From contig NZ_JAGIPR010000016.1 of NCBI RefSeq assembly GCF_017877355.1, positions 28,800-92,799 on the forward strand: a DNA stretch of 64,000 bases, written 5' to 3'. The notes beneath the pieces were generated by a model. That model was not told the origin of the DNA, did not search any database, and saw nothing but the letters and a program-made list of their open reading frames with translations. This document shows, in pieces, positions 23,647-31,959 of the stretch (within the stretch, counting starts at the first letter, position 1; each line of letters starts with the position of its first letter). A program made the translations under genes and the position numbers. This stretch comes from Chryseobacterium jejuense (GTDB taxonomy: Bacteria; Bacteroidota; Bacteroidia; Flavobacteriales; Weeksellaceae).

Positions 23647-24651
23647 TTACGCTTTGGATAAGGAGTTCACCGCTTCTCTGATAATCTCGTAAGATCTTAA
23701 TCTTTTCTGATGATCGTAAATATGAGAATTAATCATTAGTTCATCTACATTAAATCTTTCCTGGAAGTCTTTAAGCTTCTCCTGAATTTCAGCCTGATCT
23801 CCTATAAAAGTATATCTCAGCTTCTGTAAAACCATAGATTTTTCCATAGGTGACCAGATTTCATCCATATCATCTACCGGCGGTGCAAAAGGTTTTCTGT
23901 CATTTCTTACAATATTGATGAACGCCTGAAATAAAGTAGTTGAAATTTTATGAGCTTCCTCAGAAGTTTCTGCTGCTACTCCATTCACGCAGGCAATAAT
24001 ATAAGGTTTATCCGAATATACTGAAGGCTGAAAATGTTCCCTGTAAATTTTAAAAGCCATTTCCATCTGTTCCGGAGCAAAGTGTCCGGCAAAGGCATAT
24101 GGCAACCCAAGTTCGGCAGCCAACCATGCGCTGTCTGTACTGGATCCTAAAATATAAAGTGGAATATCTAATCCTTCTCCGGGAATAGCCCGAACCATTG
24201 CATCTGCATTTTCCTTTGAAAAATATCTTTGAAGTTCCAGAATCTGTCTTGGAAACTGCTCGTTGATAATTGCCGGATTTCGCCCCAAAGCCTGAGCCGT
24301 TAAACCATCAGTTCCGGGTGCTCTTCCCAAACCAAGATCAATTCTTCCCGGGAAAAGCGATTCCAGTGTTCCAAATTGTTCTGCAATGATTAATGAGCTG
24401 TGATTCGGAAGCATAATTCCTCCAGAACCTACTCGGATCTTTTTTGTTCCATTGGCGATAAAGCCTATTAAAACTGAGGTTGCAGAACTGGCAATGCTTT
24501 CCATATTGTGGTGTTCCGCCAGCCAGAATCTTTTATAGCCCAAACCTTCTGCGTGATTGGCTAAGGACAAACTGTCCTGAAAAGTATCATGAATGCTTTT
24601 TCCTTGCTTTACCGGTGCAAGGTCTAAAACAGAAATTTCAAAATTTTTCAT
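23647..24651 (-). CDS. LLM class flavin-dependent oxidoreductase
   Basis: The 334-aa product is of the bacterial luciferase-like monooxygenase family: ISVLDLAPVKQGKSIHDTF at the N terminus, RFWLAEHHNMESIASSATSVLIG, then RVGSGGIMLPNHSSLIIAEQFGTLESLFPGRIDLGLGRAPGTD. These features match the YhbW/MsnO8-like subgroup, which use FMN in a TIM barrel. The natural substrate is unknown. It precedes ribB on the same strand with 69 bases between them, which is of interest because ribB supplies flavin; a separate promoter before ribB argues against strict co-transcription. Confidence 0.9.
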   Translation of the reverse strand: MKNFEISVLDLAPVKQGKSIHDTFQDSLSLANHAEGLGYKRFWLAEHHNMESIASSATSVLIGFIANGTKKIRVGSGGIMLPNHSSLIIAEQFGTLESLFPGRIDLGLGRAPGTDGLTAQALGRNPAIINEQFPRQILELQRYFSKENADAMVRAIPGEGLDIPLYILGSSTDSAWLAAELGLPYAFAGHFAPEQMEMAFKIYREHFQPSVYSDKPYIIACVNGVAAETSEEAHKISTTLFQAFINIVRNDRKPFAPPVDDMDEIWSPMEKSMVLQKLRYTFIGDQAEIQEKLKDFQERFNVDELMINSHIYDHQKRLRSYEIIREAVNSLSKA

Positions 24652-24980
24652 ATTGAGATGTTAATTTTTTAAAGATGATAAGAATCTCCTTTTTCTAAAT
24701 GGTATTAAAAACCATACAAATTTAAAACATCTGAACTGCATTAGTTACTTTTTGTAATTAATAGGATCTATTGGTGAGTTCAGGGAAAAACTATTGAAAT
24801 TTTATTTCATTACTTTGATTATAAGGAAAGACCTTAACATCATATTTAAATAAAAAAATTAGTTATTCTAAACAGTTTAAAACCAAAAATGTTTTAGTGA
24901 ACTTTATATTTTAACTAAAATAATTCATAATAAAGAGAAATATAATTATATTCGTATAACAATTTGAAAAAATCTTTATC
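24652..24980. other. Intergenic region between the LLM gene and the astacin gene
   Basis: This 329-base, very A/T-rich region is divergent and must hold both promoters. A minus-strand TAAATTTG (24717-24724) fits a -7 box for the LLM gene. On the plus side only a loose TAACAATTTG near 24956 is seen before the protease start. There is no convincing ORF and no strong hairpin. Confidence 0.4.
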
Positions 24981-25829
24981 ATGAACAAAAAAATCAATGA
25001 CTTGTTTTCCCAGAAAGCATTCACAAAAAAAGCTTTACTAATAAGCCTCGTAGTGGCTACAATTGCATCTTCTTGCAGTAAAAGTAATGACGAAATTACA
25101 ACCGAAACCCAAGCTACAGCAGTAAATGTCACTAACCTTAAAACAGGTCATCTGGATGGTCAGGAGATTACCTATGAAAGAAAAAATGGAATGAATTTTT
25201 TCCAGGGTGATATCGTTCTTTCTGATCAACAACTGGCAGAAGGTGGCGCAGCCAATAAAGGTGGTGCTACTTTTTCAAGATGGCCCAACCGTACAATTTA
25301 CTATACGATTGCTAGTAATATGGGATCTATTAATGTGAATAAAATCAACACTGCTGTTAATGAATACAATTCCAAAACGAATGCCCGTTGGGTTCAGCGT
25401 AGCAACCAATCCAATTATGTAGAATTTATTTTTGGAAGCTCAAACGGATCGGATGGATGGGCTCATATCGGATATCAGGGTGGAAAACAGACTATTTCTC
25501 TGGACCAGTATATTTCAGTGGGATCAGTGATTCATGAAATGGGTCATACTGTAGGGCTTTATCATGAACATGCCCGTAAAGACAGAGATCAATATGTAAG
25601 CATCCAATGGAATAATATTCAGGACGGACAGGCTTATAATTTTAATAAATATACTTCAGGAACAGATATAGGACCTTTCAATATTAATTCTGTGATGATG
25701 TATTGGCCAAATTCCTATTCTAAAAACGGACAGCCTACTATTAAAAGAGCCAATAATACCAACTTCACTTATAATAGGACAGGATTCACAACCGGCGATA
25801 TCAATACTATTAATGCGATGTATCCTTAA
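24981..25829 (+). CDS. Astacin-type (M12A) zinc metalloprotease lipoprotein
   Basis: The 282-aa product has a lipoprotein signal with Cys32 in ATIASSCSK. A short propeptide-like stretch leads to the astacin domain starting near FSRWPNRTIYYTI. The zinc motif HEMGHTVGLYH spans residues 185-195 with catalytic Glu186 and is followed by the family's HARKDRDQYV. A Met-turn occurs in SVMMYWP. This matches the flavastacin-like enzymes of Flavobacteriia. Lipid anchoring implies that it stays on the cell envelope or is shed with vesicles. It is a single gene with a terminator. Confidence 0.93.
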   Translation: MNKKINDLFSQKAFTKKALLISLVVATIASSCSKSNDEITTETQATAVNVTNLKTGHLDGQEITYERKNGMNFFQGDIVLSDQQLAEGGAANKGGATFSRWPNRTIYYTIASNMGSINVNKINTAVNEYNSKTNARWVQRSNQSNYVEFIFGSSNGSDGWAHIGYQGGKQTISLDQYISVGSVIHEMGHTVGLYHEHARKDRDQYVSIQWNNIQDGQAYNFNKYTSGTDIGPFNINSVMMYWPNSYSKNGQPTIKRANNTNFTYNRTGFTTGDINTINAMYP

Positions 25830-25850
25830 ATTTTAAAATCCTGTTCAATA

Positions 25851-25893
25851 ATAAAAAAGAAAAGAATTCGTTATGAATTCTTTTCTTTTTTAT
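25851..25893. terminator. Bidirectional terminator overlapping the helicase stop codon
   Basis: A 19-base perfect inverted repeat, with arms at 25851-25869 and 25875-25893 and loop GTTAT. The helicase stop codon (25871-25873) lies in the loop, so the terminator hairpin contains the end of that coding sequence. Confidence 0.88.
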
Positions 25894-27997
25894 AGTTATA
25901 ATGATTAATCAGAATTCTGATTTCGTTAAATTCAAAATGACTTGGCAGAGCATTTTTCCACTCCGTTAAGGTCTCATGTGGATTCTTATAAAACTCATCT
26001 TCAAATGCCTTAATTTTATCAGAAGTAATCACTCTTGCAATATCCAGCAATCCCTGTTCTGCAAATTTGGCAAGATGCCCTATTACGGTTTCTTTTACCA
26101 ATCCTCTTTCCAGTGCAATTTCGCCAATGGTTTTTCCCTGTTCAAAAAGTTGGAAAGTCAGAACCTGTGATGGGACTTTAGCAATCCTCATGCTTACTTC
26201 CTTATCATTCTTTTCATCCAGAAGCCTTGTTTCAAGCAGGTGAATATCCTTTAAACTGTTCAGATACTCTTCAATATCTTCCAGCCAGCTCTTCACTTCT
26301 TCATTGTACTGTTTCAATCCTTTTGCACCCTTAATTTCAGCATAAAAGTCTTTCAATGGATCAAAAATTTTATTTCTGGTTTCGGTAAAGAAGAAATTAA
26401 CTGCGCCTTTTGATTTACTTTCAATTTCGGACCATTGCTCTTTCTGTTCAATAAAGTTATTCACCTTTTGGAAGATGATACGTTCCAGTTTTTCAAAGAT
26501 TTTCCCAAGATTGGTGGCTTCATGTTTCAACTGAAGATAAAGCTGATTGGCTTTAGCACGGTCTATATTTTTAGTCACAGCAGAAAGTTTATTCCACTCC
26601 TCTACTTCATTTAAAAACCACATGCAATCAACTGTACGAAGTACTTTTCTGATACTGTAATCGTATTTTTCCTGATTTAAAATAGCTTCCACATGATCGT
26701 TGGCGACCGTATTACTATGGAAATGCAGAATTCTGTTATCTTTAAAAATAACTTCAGGAGTAATTTTTGATTTCAAAACAATACCTTCCAATGTTCTGCA
26801 ACGTGATAAGGCTACATATACCTGACCAGCCGTAAAACTTTTCCCTGCATCAATAATCACTTTATCAAAAGTAAGTCCCTGGCTTTTATGAATCGTAACT
26901 GCCCAGGCTAATTTGATCGGAAACTGCTCAAAGCTTCCCAGTACTTCTTCTTTAATTGTTTTATCAGTATCCAGAAAATATTTTTTCTGCTCCCAGGTTT
27001 CTTTTTTTACGGTAATTTCTCTTTCACTTTCATCCAGAACTACGCGGATTTCATCTTCATCCAATCCGATAATCTCTCCAAGTTTTCCGTTGAAGTATTT
27101 CTTCTCTCCGGAAATATCATTTCTGATGAACATGATCTGGGCTCCAATTTTCAGTTCTAAAAACTGATCATTAGGAAATTGATTCTCTTTAAAATCTCCG
27201 ACTAGTTTTGCCTCATAGGTTTTTGGATCCACTTTTATTTCCTTCAGTTTTTCCTGATTGATCTCATCCGCCATCTTGTTGTGAGAGCACAGGTAAACGT
27301 AAGATTCTTTACCCATATCAAAATCCGGATCATATCTTTTGTTCAGATGATCGAAATCTATATTCGCTACATCACCATCACGGATTGCATTCAATATTTC
27401 AAGAAATTCCTCATCAGATTGTCTGTAAACTTTTGTAAGCTCAATCGTCACAATCGGAATATCTTTAATCGCATGACTATCGAAAAAGAAAGGAGAATCA
27501 TAATACAATTTCAGAATATGTTCATCTCTCACTACTGGCGGCAGCTGAAACAAATCCCCAATAAATAGCATCTGAACGCCTCCAAATCGTTGATTATTTC
27601 TTCTGATAAACCTTAAAGAAAAATCCATCATGTCCAGAACATCCGCCCTTAACATGGAAACCTCATCAATAATAATGATCTCAACTTCTCTTAAAAGCTT
27701 GAGTTTATCTTTACGGTATTTGAAATGCGGCATCAGATCGGCAATATTATTCGCCAAACTGGTATCTATCCTTTCCGTTGTAGGCAGAAAAGTTCGTAAG
27801 GGTAATCCAAACATAGAGTGGATGGTTACTCCACCAGCATTAATTGCTGCAATCCCGGTGGGAGCAATAACAATATGCTTTTTCTTTGTTCGTCTTACAA
27901 AATCATTAAGAAACGTTGTTTTTCCCGTTCCGGCTTTCCCAGTCAGAAAAACACTTCTGTTGGTGTACTCTATTAAGTCAAAAAAATGATTGTTCAT
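25871..27997 (-). CDS. Pif1-like superfamily 1 helicase with C-terminal HTH_40 domain
   Basis: The start is placed at the ATG at 27997 (MNNHFFDLIEYTNRSVFLTG), giving 708 aa. An in-frame extension to 28180 would overlap the neighbouring lipoprotein gene and lacks helicase-like sequence. Walker A GKAGTGKTT is at residues 20-28, followed by IDEVSML, QLPPVV, VTIHKSQGLTFDKV and QVYVALSRCR, the Pif1/RecD-type helicase motifs. A C-terminal helix-turn-helix (TIGEIALERGLVKETVIGHLAKFAEQG) resembles the helicase-associated HTH_40 domain. Such proteins are common in Bacteroidota and probably unwind structured DNA such as G-quadruplexes or R-loops; the role here is inferred. Confidence 0.88.
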   Translation of the reverse strand: MNNHFFDLIEYTNRSVFLTGKAGTGKTTFLNDFVRRTKKKHIVIAPTGIAAINAGGVTIHSMFGLPLRTFLPTTERIDTSLANNIADLMPHFKYRKDKLKLLREVEIIIIDEVSMLRADVLDMMDFSLRFIRRNNQRFGGVQMLFIGDLFQLPPVVRDEHILKLYYDSPFFFDSHAIKDIPIVTIELTKVYRQSDEEFLEILNAIRDGDVANIDFDHLNKRYDPDFDMGKESYVYLCSHNKMADEINQEKLKEIKVDPKTYEAKLVGDFKENQFPNDQFLELKIGAQIMFIRNDISGEKKYFNGKLGEIIGLDEDEIRVVLDESEREITVKKETWEQKKYFLDTDKTIKEEVLGSFEQFPIKLAWAVTIHKSQGLTFDKVIIDAGKSFTAGQVYVALSRCRTLEGIVLKSKITPEVIFKDNRILHFHSNTVANDHVEAILNQEKYDYSIRKVLRTVDCMWFLNEVEEWNKLSAVTKNIDRAKANQLYLQLKHEATNLGKIFEKLERIIFQKVNNFIEQKEQWSEIESKSKGAVNFFFTETRNKIFDPLKDFYAEIKGAKGLKQYNEEVKSWLEDIEEYLNSLKDIHLLETRLLDEKNDKEVSMRIAKVPSQVLTFQLFEQGKTIGEIALERGLVKETVIGHLAKFAEQGLLDIARVITSDKIKAFEDEFYKNPHETLTEWKNALPSHFEFNEIRILINHYNYKKEKNS

Positions 27998-28003
27998 CGT
28001 TGT

Positions 28004-28011
28004 CAAAAATA
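28004..28011 (-). promoter_or_regulatory. Promoter -7 box before the Pif1-like helicase
   Basis: On the minus strand this reads TATTTTTG (TAnnTTTG), six bases upstream of the ATG at 27997. This supports that start and suggests a leaderless transcript. Confidence 0.5.
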
Positions 28012-28079
28012 CGGAAATGAATTTGATTTTCTTACCTTGGCATAAGTTTTGAAAATTCTTAAAAAGAAAAAAGTCTATT

Positions 28080-28532
28080 GTGAAAAAAATTTTCCTGCAT
28101 ATTCCGGTCATAGTATTATGTACTCCATTAACCCTTATTTCCTGTAATTCTACGAAGAACCTCGACACCAATCTTCCCATTGATATTGCCTACAGACCGG
28201 TTGATGAAGACAGCCAGAAATATGATCAAGCACAGTTGGATAAACTAAAAGCGTCCATTGAATCTGAAGCTAAAGGAGAAGAGTGTACGAATGGCAGTGA
28301 CTGGACATTTGCTCCCATGGGAGTAAAATCCTGTGGCGGTCCTCAGCAATATATTGCTTATCCTAAAAAAATTGAAGCTTCAATTCTTCCAAGAATCAAT
28401 GAATATACTGACAAAATAAGGATTTTTAACGAAAAATATAATATTGTGTCTGACTGTATGGTGATTACGCCTCCTGCATATGTTAAATGCATCAAAGGAG
28501 AAGCAAGGCTGATTACACCAGAATCAAAATAA
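28080..28532 (+). CDS. Hypothetical lipoprotein
   Basis: The 150-aa product has a lipobox LISC with Cys22. The mature part has five further cysteines (including EECTNGSDW, SCGGPQ, DCMVITPP and KCIKGEAR), suggesting disulfides in the periplasm or on the surface. The start is GTG at 28080; no ATG fits the signal peptide. It is divergent from the helicase with 82 bases between starts and is followed by a terminator. I do not recognise a family; the GSDWTFAPMGVKSCGGPQ segment might allow a profile search to place it. Confidence 0.75.
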   Translation: MKKIFLHIPVIVLCTPLTLISCNSTKNLDTNLPIDIAYRPVDEDSQKYDQAQLDKLKASIESEAKGEECTNGSDWTFAPMGVKSCGGPQQYIAYPKKIEASILPRINEYTDKIRIFNEKYNIVSDCMVITPPAYVKCIKGEARLITPESK

Positions 28533-28581
28533 AAAATAAAGCAAAGGTTCTATATCAAATCAATACTAAGACTTGATATAC

Positions 28582-28614
28582 AAAGCTCCGTCGGAAGACA
28601 GAGCTTTTGTTTTT
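28582..28614 (+). terminator. Terminator after the hypothetical lipoprotein gene
   Basis: AAAGCTC (28582-28588) pairs with GAGCTTT (28601-28607). An inner GTC-GGAA-GAC extension continues the stem past one C/A mismatch, and TGTTTTTT follows. Confidence 0.7.
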
Positions 28615-28713
28615 TATATATTAAAGTTCAGACTTGAGATTTAAAGATTGGAGATGAGAGCACACTCTTCAACCAAAAACTTTAAACACGAAACTTGCAC
28701 CACGTATCCCGAA

Positions 28714-29250
28714 CTACAACTCGTAATCCTTCACATTCTCCTTATACCAGGATGAATATTTAACATAATTATCTGCAATTCTGTTTACCTCCCCTTCCAA
28801 TAACTGAGCATTGATGTCCTTAATCTTTTTAGCAGGAACTCCACCCCAAACTTCTCCGGATTTAATATGTGTTCCCTGAGTGACTACAGAACCTGCCCCA
28901 ACGATTGAATTTTCTTCAACCAGACAGTCATCCATCACAATAGCTCCCATTCCAATCAGTACATTATCTTTAATGGTACATCCGTGAACAATGGCATTGT
29001 GGCCAATAGAAACATTATTTCCGATATTCAAAGGATGTTTCTGATAGGTACAGTGTAACATTGCATTATCCTGAACATTGACTTTATCACCCATTTTGAT
29101 ATAATGAACATCACCTCTGATTACTGCATTATACCAGACGCTGCAATCTTTTCCCATAGTAACATCTCCAATGATAGTAGCTGTTTCAGCTAAGAATGTA
29201 TTCTCTCCGATCTGTGGTATTTTCCCTAAAAGTTCTTTTACAAGTGCCAT
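28714..29250 (-). CDS. Gamma-carbonic anhydrase family protein
   Basis: The start is taken at 29250 (MALVKELLGKIPQIG, 178 aa); an upstream in-frame ATG at 29283 adds an unlikely 11-residue extension. The protein is a left-handed beta-helix of hexapeptide repeats: TIIGDVTMGKDCSVWYNAVIRGD, NVSIGHNAIVHGC, NVLIGMGAIVMDD, SIVGAGSVVTQG. Histidines in HYIK, HCTYQKH and GHNAIVHG occupy positions where the gamma class binds zinc between subunits. Actual carbonic anhydrase activity varies in this family (YrdA/PaaY-like members), so the name is structural. Confidence 0.88.
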   Translation of the reverse strand: MALVKELLGKIPQIGENTFLAETATIIGDVTMGKDCSVWYNAVIRGDVHYIKMGDKVNVQDNAMLHCTYQKHPLNIGNNVSIGHNAIVHGCTIKDNVLIGMGAIVMDDCLVEENSIVGAGSVVTQGTHIKSGEVWGGVPAKKIKDINAQLLEGEVNRIADNYVKYSSWYKENVKDYEL

Positions 29251-29289
29251 AGTTTTAATTTGAAAATTTGAAAATAAGCCCATTTGAAA

Positions 29290-29388
29290 ATCATTATTTC
29301 CTACCTTCTGATTTTTAGCATCTAACTTCTAAATTACAGTGATAGCAAAAATCTAACTCTCAATTTTCAGCTTCTAACTTCTAATGCG
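29290..29388. repeat. Low-complexity intergenic repeat of the TCTAACTTCTAA type
   Basis: Short units ATCTAACTTCTAA, ATCTAACTCTCAA and CTTCTAACTTCTAA recur here, and related units occur at 54680-54719 (AACTTCTAATTTCTAACC). The stretch is noncoding and lies upstream of the NifU-family promoter. Confidence 0.45.
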
Positions 29389-29396
29389 TATTTTTG
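29389..29396 (+). promoter_or_regulatory. Promoter -7 box for the NifU-hemH operon
   Basis: TATTTTTG (TAnnTTTG) ends 21 bases before the ATG at 29418 that starts the NifU-family gene. Confidence 0.55.
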
Positions 29397-29417
29397 TATC
29401 TCAAATTTAACGAAAAA

Positions 29418-30296
29418 ATGCGTACCGTACTTATAGAACCAACCGAAAACCCGAAAGTGATGAAATTTGTTGCAGATTACAACTTGATTCCAGGGTCTTT
29501 GGAGTTGGACAGAACTTCAGATGTTTCAGAAATTCCTTTAGCTCAGGAGCTTTTCAATTATCCATTTGTAGAAAGAATTTTCATTACTGCTAATTTTGTA
29601 GCTGTAGCAAAACAGGATACTATTGAATGGGAACATGTTGCTGAAAGTCTGAAAAATGTAATTGAAGACGAATTATTGGCCAACCCAAGAATCTATCTTC
29701 AGAAGAAAAAAGAAATGTATCAGATTTATTCTGAAATGACTCCAAACCCTAATGTAATGAAGTTTGTATCCAGCAAACTGCTTATGGAAGGATTTGTAGA
29801 AGTAAAATCAAAAGAAGCTGCAGAAGAAGTTCCTTTAGCAGCTGCTATCTTCAATGAGTTCGAATTTGCAACAGAGGTTTTCATTTCTGATAATTTCGTA
29901 GCTGTCACAAAGAATCATTCTGTTGAATGGCATGAGGTAATGATTACCGTTCGTGCTCTTATTGCAGATTATCTTCAAAATGGTGGTGAAATTTCTAAAA
30001 TTGAGCCTCAGAAGCACGAAAATCCTGTAGAAAAGATTATCAACAGAGATTATACTGACGATGAGCAGAAAATTTCTGACATTCTAAATGAATATGTAGC
30101 TCCGGCTGTAGAAAATGATGGTGGAAAAATTTCACTAATGGAATATGATGAATCCACCAAAACAGCTAAAATGCTTTTACAGGGAGCTTGTTCAGGATGT
30201 CCGAGTTCTACAGCTACTTTGAAGAACGGAATTGAAAATATTTTAAAACAATTCGTTCCGGATCTTGTAGAAAAAGTGGAGGCTGTAAACGGATAA
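29418..30296 (+). CDS. NifU-family Fe-S carrier with duplicated Nfu N-terminal domain
   Basis: The start is placed at MRTVLIEPTENPKVMKF (292 aa); an in-frame TTG further upstream overlaps the promoter box. Two Nfu/NFU1 N-terminal domains occur in tandem, at about residues 1-90 (TENPKVMKFVADYN) and 100-190 (TPNPNVMKFVSSKL). A C-terminal NifU scaffold domain follows with the cluster-binding CSGC at residues 258-261. It probably delivers Fe-S clusters to client enzymes. It is followed after 10 bases by an FMN reductase-like gene and then by ferrochelatase, an iron-metabolism operon. Confidence 0.9.
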   Translation: MRTVLIEPTENPKVMKFVADYNLIPGSLELDRTSDVSEIPLAQELFNYPFVERIFITANFVAVAKQDTIEWEHVAESLKNVIEDELLANPRIYLQKKKEMYQIYSEMTPNPNVMKFVSSKLLMEGFVEVKSKEAAEEVPLAAAIFNEFEFATEVFISDNFVAVTKNHSVEWHEVMITVRALIADYLQNGGEISKIEPQKHENPVEKIINRDYTDDEQKISDILNEYVAPAVENDGGKISLMEYDESTKTAKMLLQGACSGCPSSTATLKNGIENILKQFVPDLVEKVEAVNG

Positions 30297-30306
30297 TCAA
30301 TATTTC

Positions 30307-30843
30307 ATGATCAACACAAAAAAGATTCTCATCATTATTGGAAGTGCTACCAAGAATTCCAGTAATCAGAAACTGATGGAACAGGTATTGGAAAAGAACC
30401 CCAATATTCATTTTCATATGTATGATGATCTTTCCGTTCTTCCTCATTTTGACACTTCATTAACTGATGTTGACACTCCTGAGGAAATTGTAAAGATCAG
30501 AGAATACATTAATAATTCGGCAGGAGTTATTATTTCTACTCCGGAATATATTTTTAGTATTCCGAGCAGATTAAAAAACTTGTTGGAATGGTGTGTTTCT
30601 ACAAATGTCTTTCTGGACAAACCGGTTGCATTCATTACAGGATCTGCCAGTGGAGAGAAAGGTCATGAAGAATTATTATTGATTTTAAAAACCCTTGGCG
30701 CAGTCATTGATGATAAACATCAGCTTTTAATCAAGGCGATAAAGGGTAAGTTTGAGTCTGATGGCTCGGTTGAAAATAATACCTTTGCTAAAGTATTAGA
30801 ATTGATAACGGATTTTGAACAATCTGTTTCATCATTAAAATAA
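30307..30843 (+). CDS. NADPH-dependent FMN reductase-like flavoprotein
   Basis: The 178-aa product has a flavodoxin-like fold: ILIIIGSATKNSSNQKLMEQV provides the FMN phosphate loop, STPEYIFSIPSRLKNLLEWC is the conserved flavin/active-site segment, and FITGSASGEKG the third strand loop. It belongs to the NAD(P)H-dependent FMN reductase/azoreductase group. The position between a NifU-family protein (10 bases upstream) and hemH (5 bases downstream) suggests it could reduce iron or a flavin for Fe delivery, which is inference from context only. Confidence 0.85.
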   Translation: MINTKKILIIIGSATKNSSNQKLMEQVLEKNPNIHFHMYDDLSVLPHFDTSLTDVDTPEEIVKIREYINNSAGVIISTPEYIFSIPSRLKNLLEWCVSTNVFLDKPVAFITGSASGEKGHEELLLILKTLGAVIDDKHQLLIKAIKGKFESDGSVENNTFAKVLELITDFEQSVSSLK

Positions 30844-30848
30844 AAAAA

Positions 30849-31883
30849 TTGAATAAAAAAGGAATTTTACTGGTCAACCTTGGATCACCAAGATCTACGG
30901 CTGTAAATGATGTAAAGGAATATCTTGATGAATTTTTGATGGACGAAAGGGTAATTGATTACCGTTGGATCTTTCGGGCACTGCTTGTTCAGGGGATTAT
31001 CCTGAAAACAAGACCTGCAAAATCTGCCGAAGCCTATAAAACAGTATGGACGGATGAAGGTTCACCTTTAGTTGTTATTACTGAAAAGATTCAGAAGAAA
31101 CTTCAAAAATTGGTAGATGTACCTGTGGAAATCGGGATGAGATATGCAGAGCCAAGTATTGAGACCGGAATCCAGAAACTGGTAGATCAGGGAATTTCTG
31201 AAATTGTACTTTTTCCTTTGTACCCGCAATATGCAATGAGTACTACAGAAACCGTTATTGAAAAAGCGGAAGAAGTAAGAAAGAAGAAATTTCCAAAAGT
31301 AAAAATCAATTATATTCAACCTTTCTATAACAGAGATATTTATATCAACTGTCTGGCAGAAAGTATCAAGGAAAAACTTCCTGAAAATTTTGATGCTCTT
31401 CAGTTTTCTTATCATGGAGTTCCGGAAAGACATTTGTACAAAACAGATCCTTCCAACACCTGTAAAATTGATGATGCCAATTGTATCAACAGTCAGGTAG
31501 ATACTCATAATGCCTATTGTTATAGACACCAGTGTTATAAAACCACTGAGGCTGTCATAGCTAAAATGGGGCTTCCAAAAGAAAAGACAATTGTATCCTT
31601 CCAATCCAGATTAGGAAAAGACAAATGGATTGAACCTTACACGGATGAAACTCTGGAAACCATTCCTAAAAAAGGAGTTAAAAATCTTGCAGTGGTTTGT
31701 CCTGCTTTCGTATCAGACTGCCTTGAAACACTGGAAGAAATTTCAGAGGAAGGAAAAGAGCAGTTTATGCATGGTGGTGGAGAAAATTTCCACTATATCC
31801 CGTGTCTGAATGATGAAGACCGATGGATTGAAGTAGTAAAAACACTTTGCGAAGAGAAACTGAATGATTTTTATCTGGTATAA
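30849..31883 (+). CDS. hemH: Ferrochelatase
   Basis: HemH inserts Fe(II) into protoporphyrin (or coproporphyrin) at the end of haem synthesis. The 344-aa product starts at a TTG (30849; MNKKGILLVNLGSP) five bases after the flavoprotein gene, an uncommon start. YHGVPERHL contains the metal-site His189, and FVSDCLETLEEI the conserved Glu. After the active-site His comes an insertion with Cys205, Cys212, Cys224 and Cys229, a number and placement that could ligate a [2Fe-2S] cluster as in some bacterial ferrochelatases. A terminator follows the gene. Confidence 0.95.
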   Translation: MNKKGILLVNLGSPRSTAVNDVKEYLDEFLMDERVIDYRWIFRALLVQGIILKTRPAKSAEAYKTVWTDEGSPLVVITEKIQKKLQKLVDVPVEIGMRYAEPSIETGIQKLVDQGISEIVLFPLYPQYAMSTTETVIEKAEEVRKKKFPKVKINYIQPFYNRDIYINCLAESIKEKLPENFDALQFSYHGVPERHLYKTDPSNTCKIDDANCINSQVDTHNAYCYRHQCYKTTEAVIAKMGLPKEKTIVSFQSRLGKDKWIEPYTDETLETIPKKGVKNLAVVCPAFVSDCLETLEEISEEGKEQFMHGGGENFHYIPCLNDEDRWIEVVKTLCEEKLNDFYLV

Positions 31884-31905
31884 AATTATTAAGTCAAAAT
31901 ATACA

Positions 31906-31940
31906 AAAGGCCACAGAAGAATTTCCGTGGCCTTTCTCTT
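31906..31940 (+). terminator. Terminator after hemH
   Basis: AAAGGCCAC (31906-31914) pairs perfectly with GTGGCCTTT (31927-31935), followed by a C/T-rich tail. It may also serve the convergent protease gene. Confidence 0.75.
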
Positions 31941-31959
31941 GAAATATATTAAAGTAAGT

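Noticed and set aside
27998..28180. N-terminal 61-residue extension of the Pif1-like helicase
   Set aside because: It overlaps the lipoprotein gene on the other strand, contains no helicase sequence, and a promoter box sits just before the ATG at 27997.
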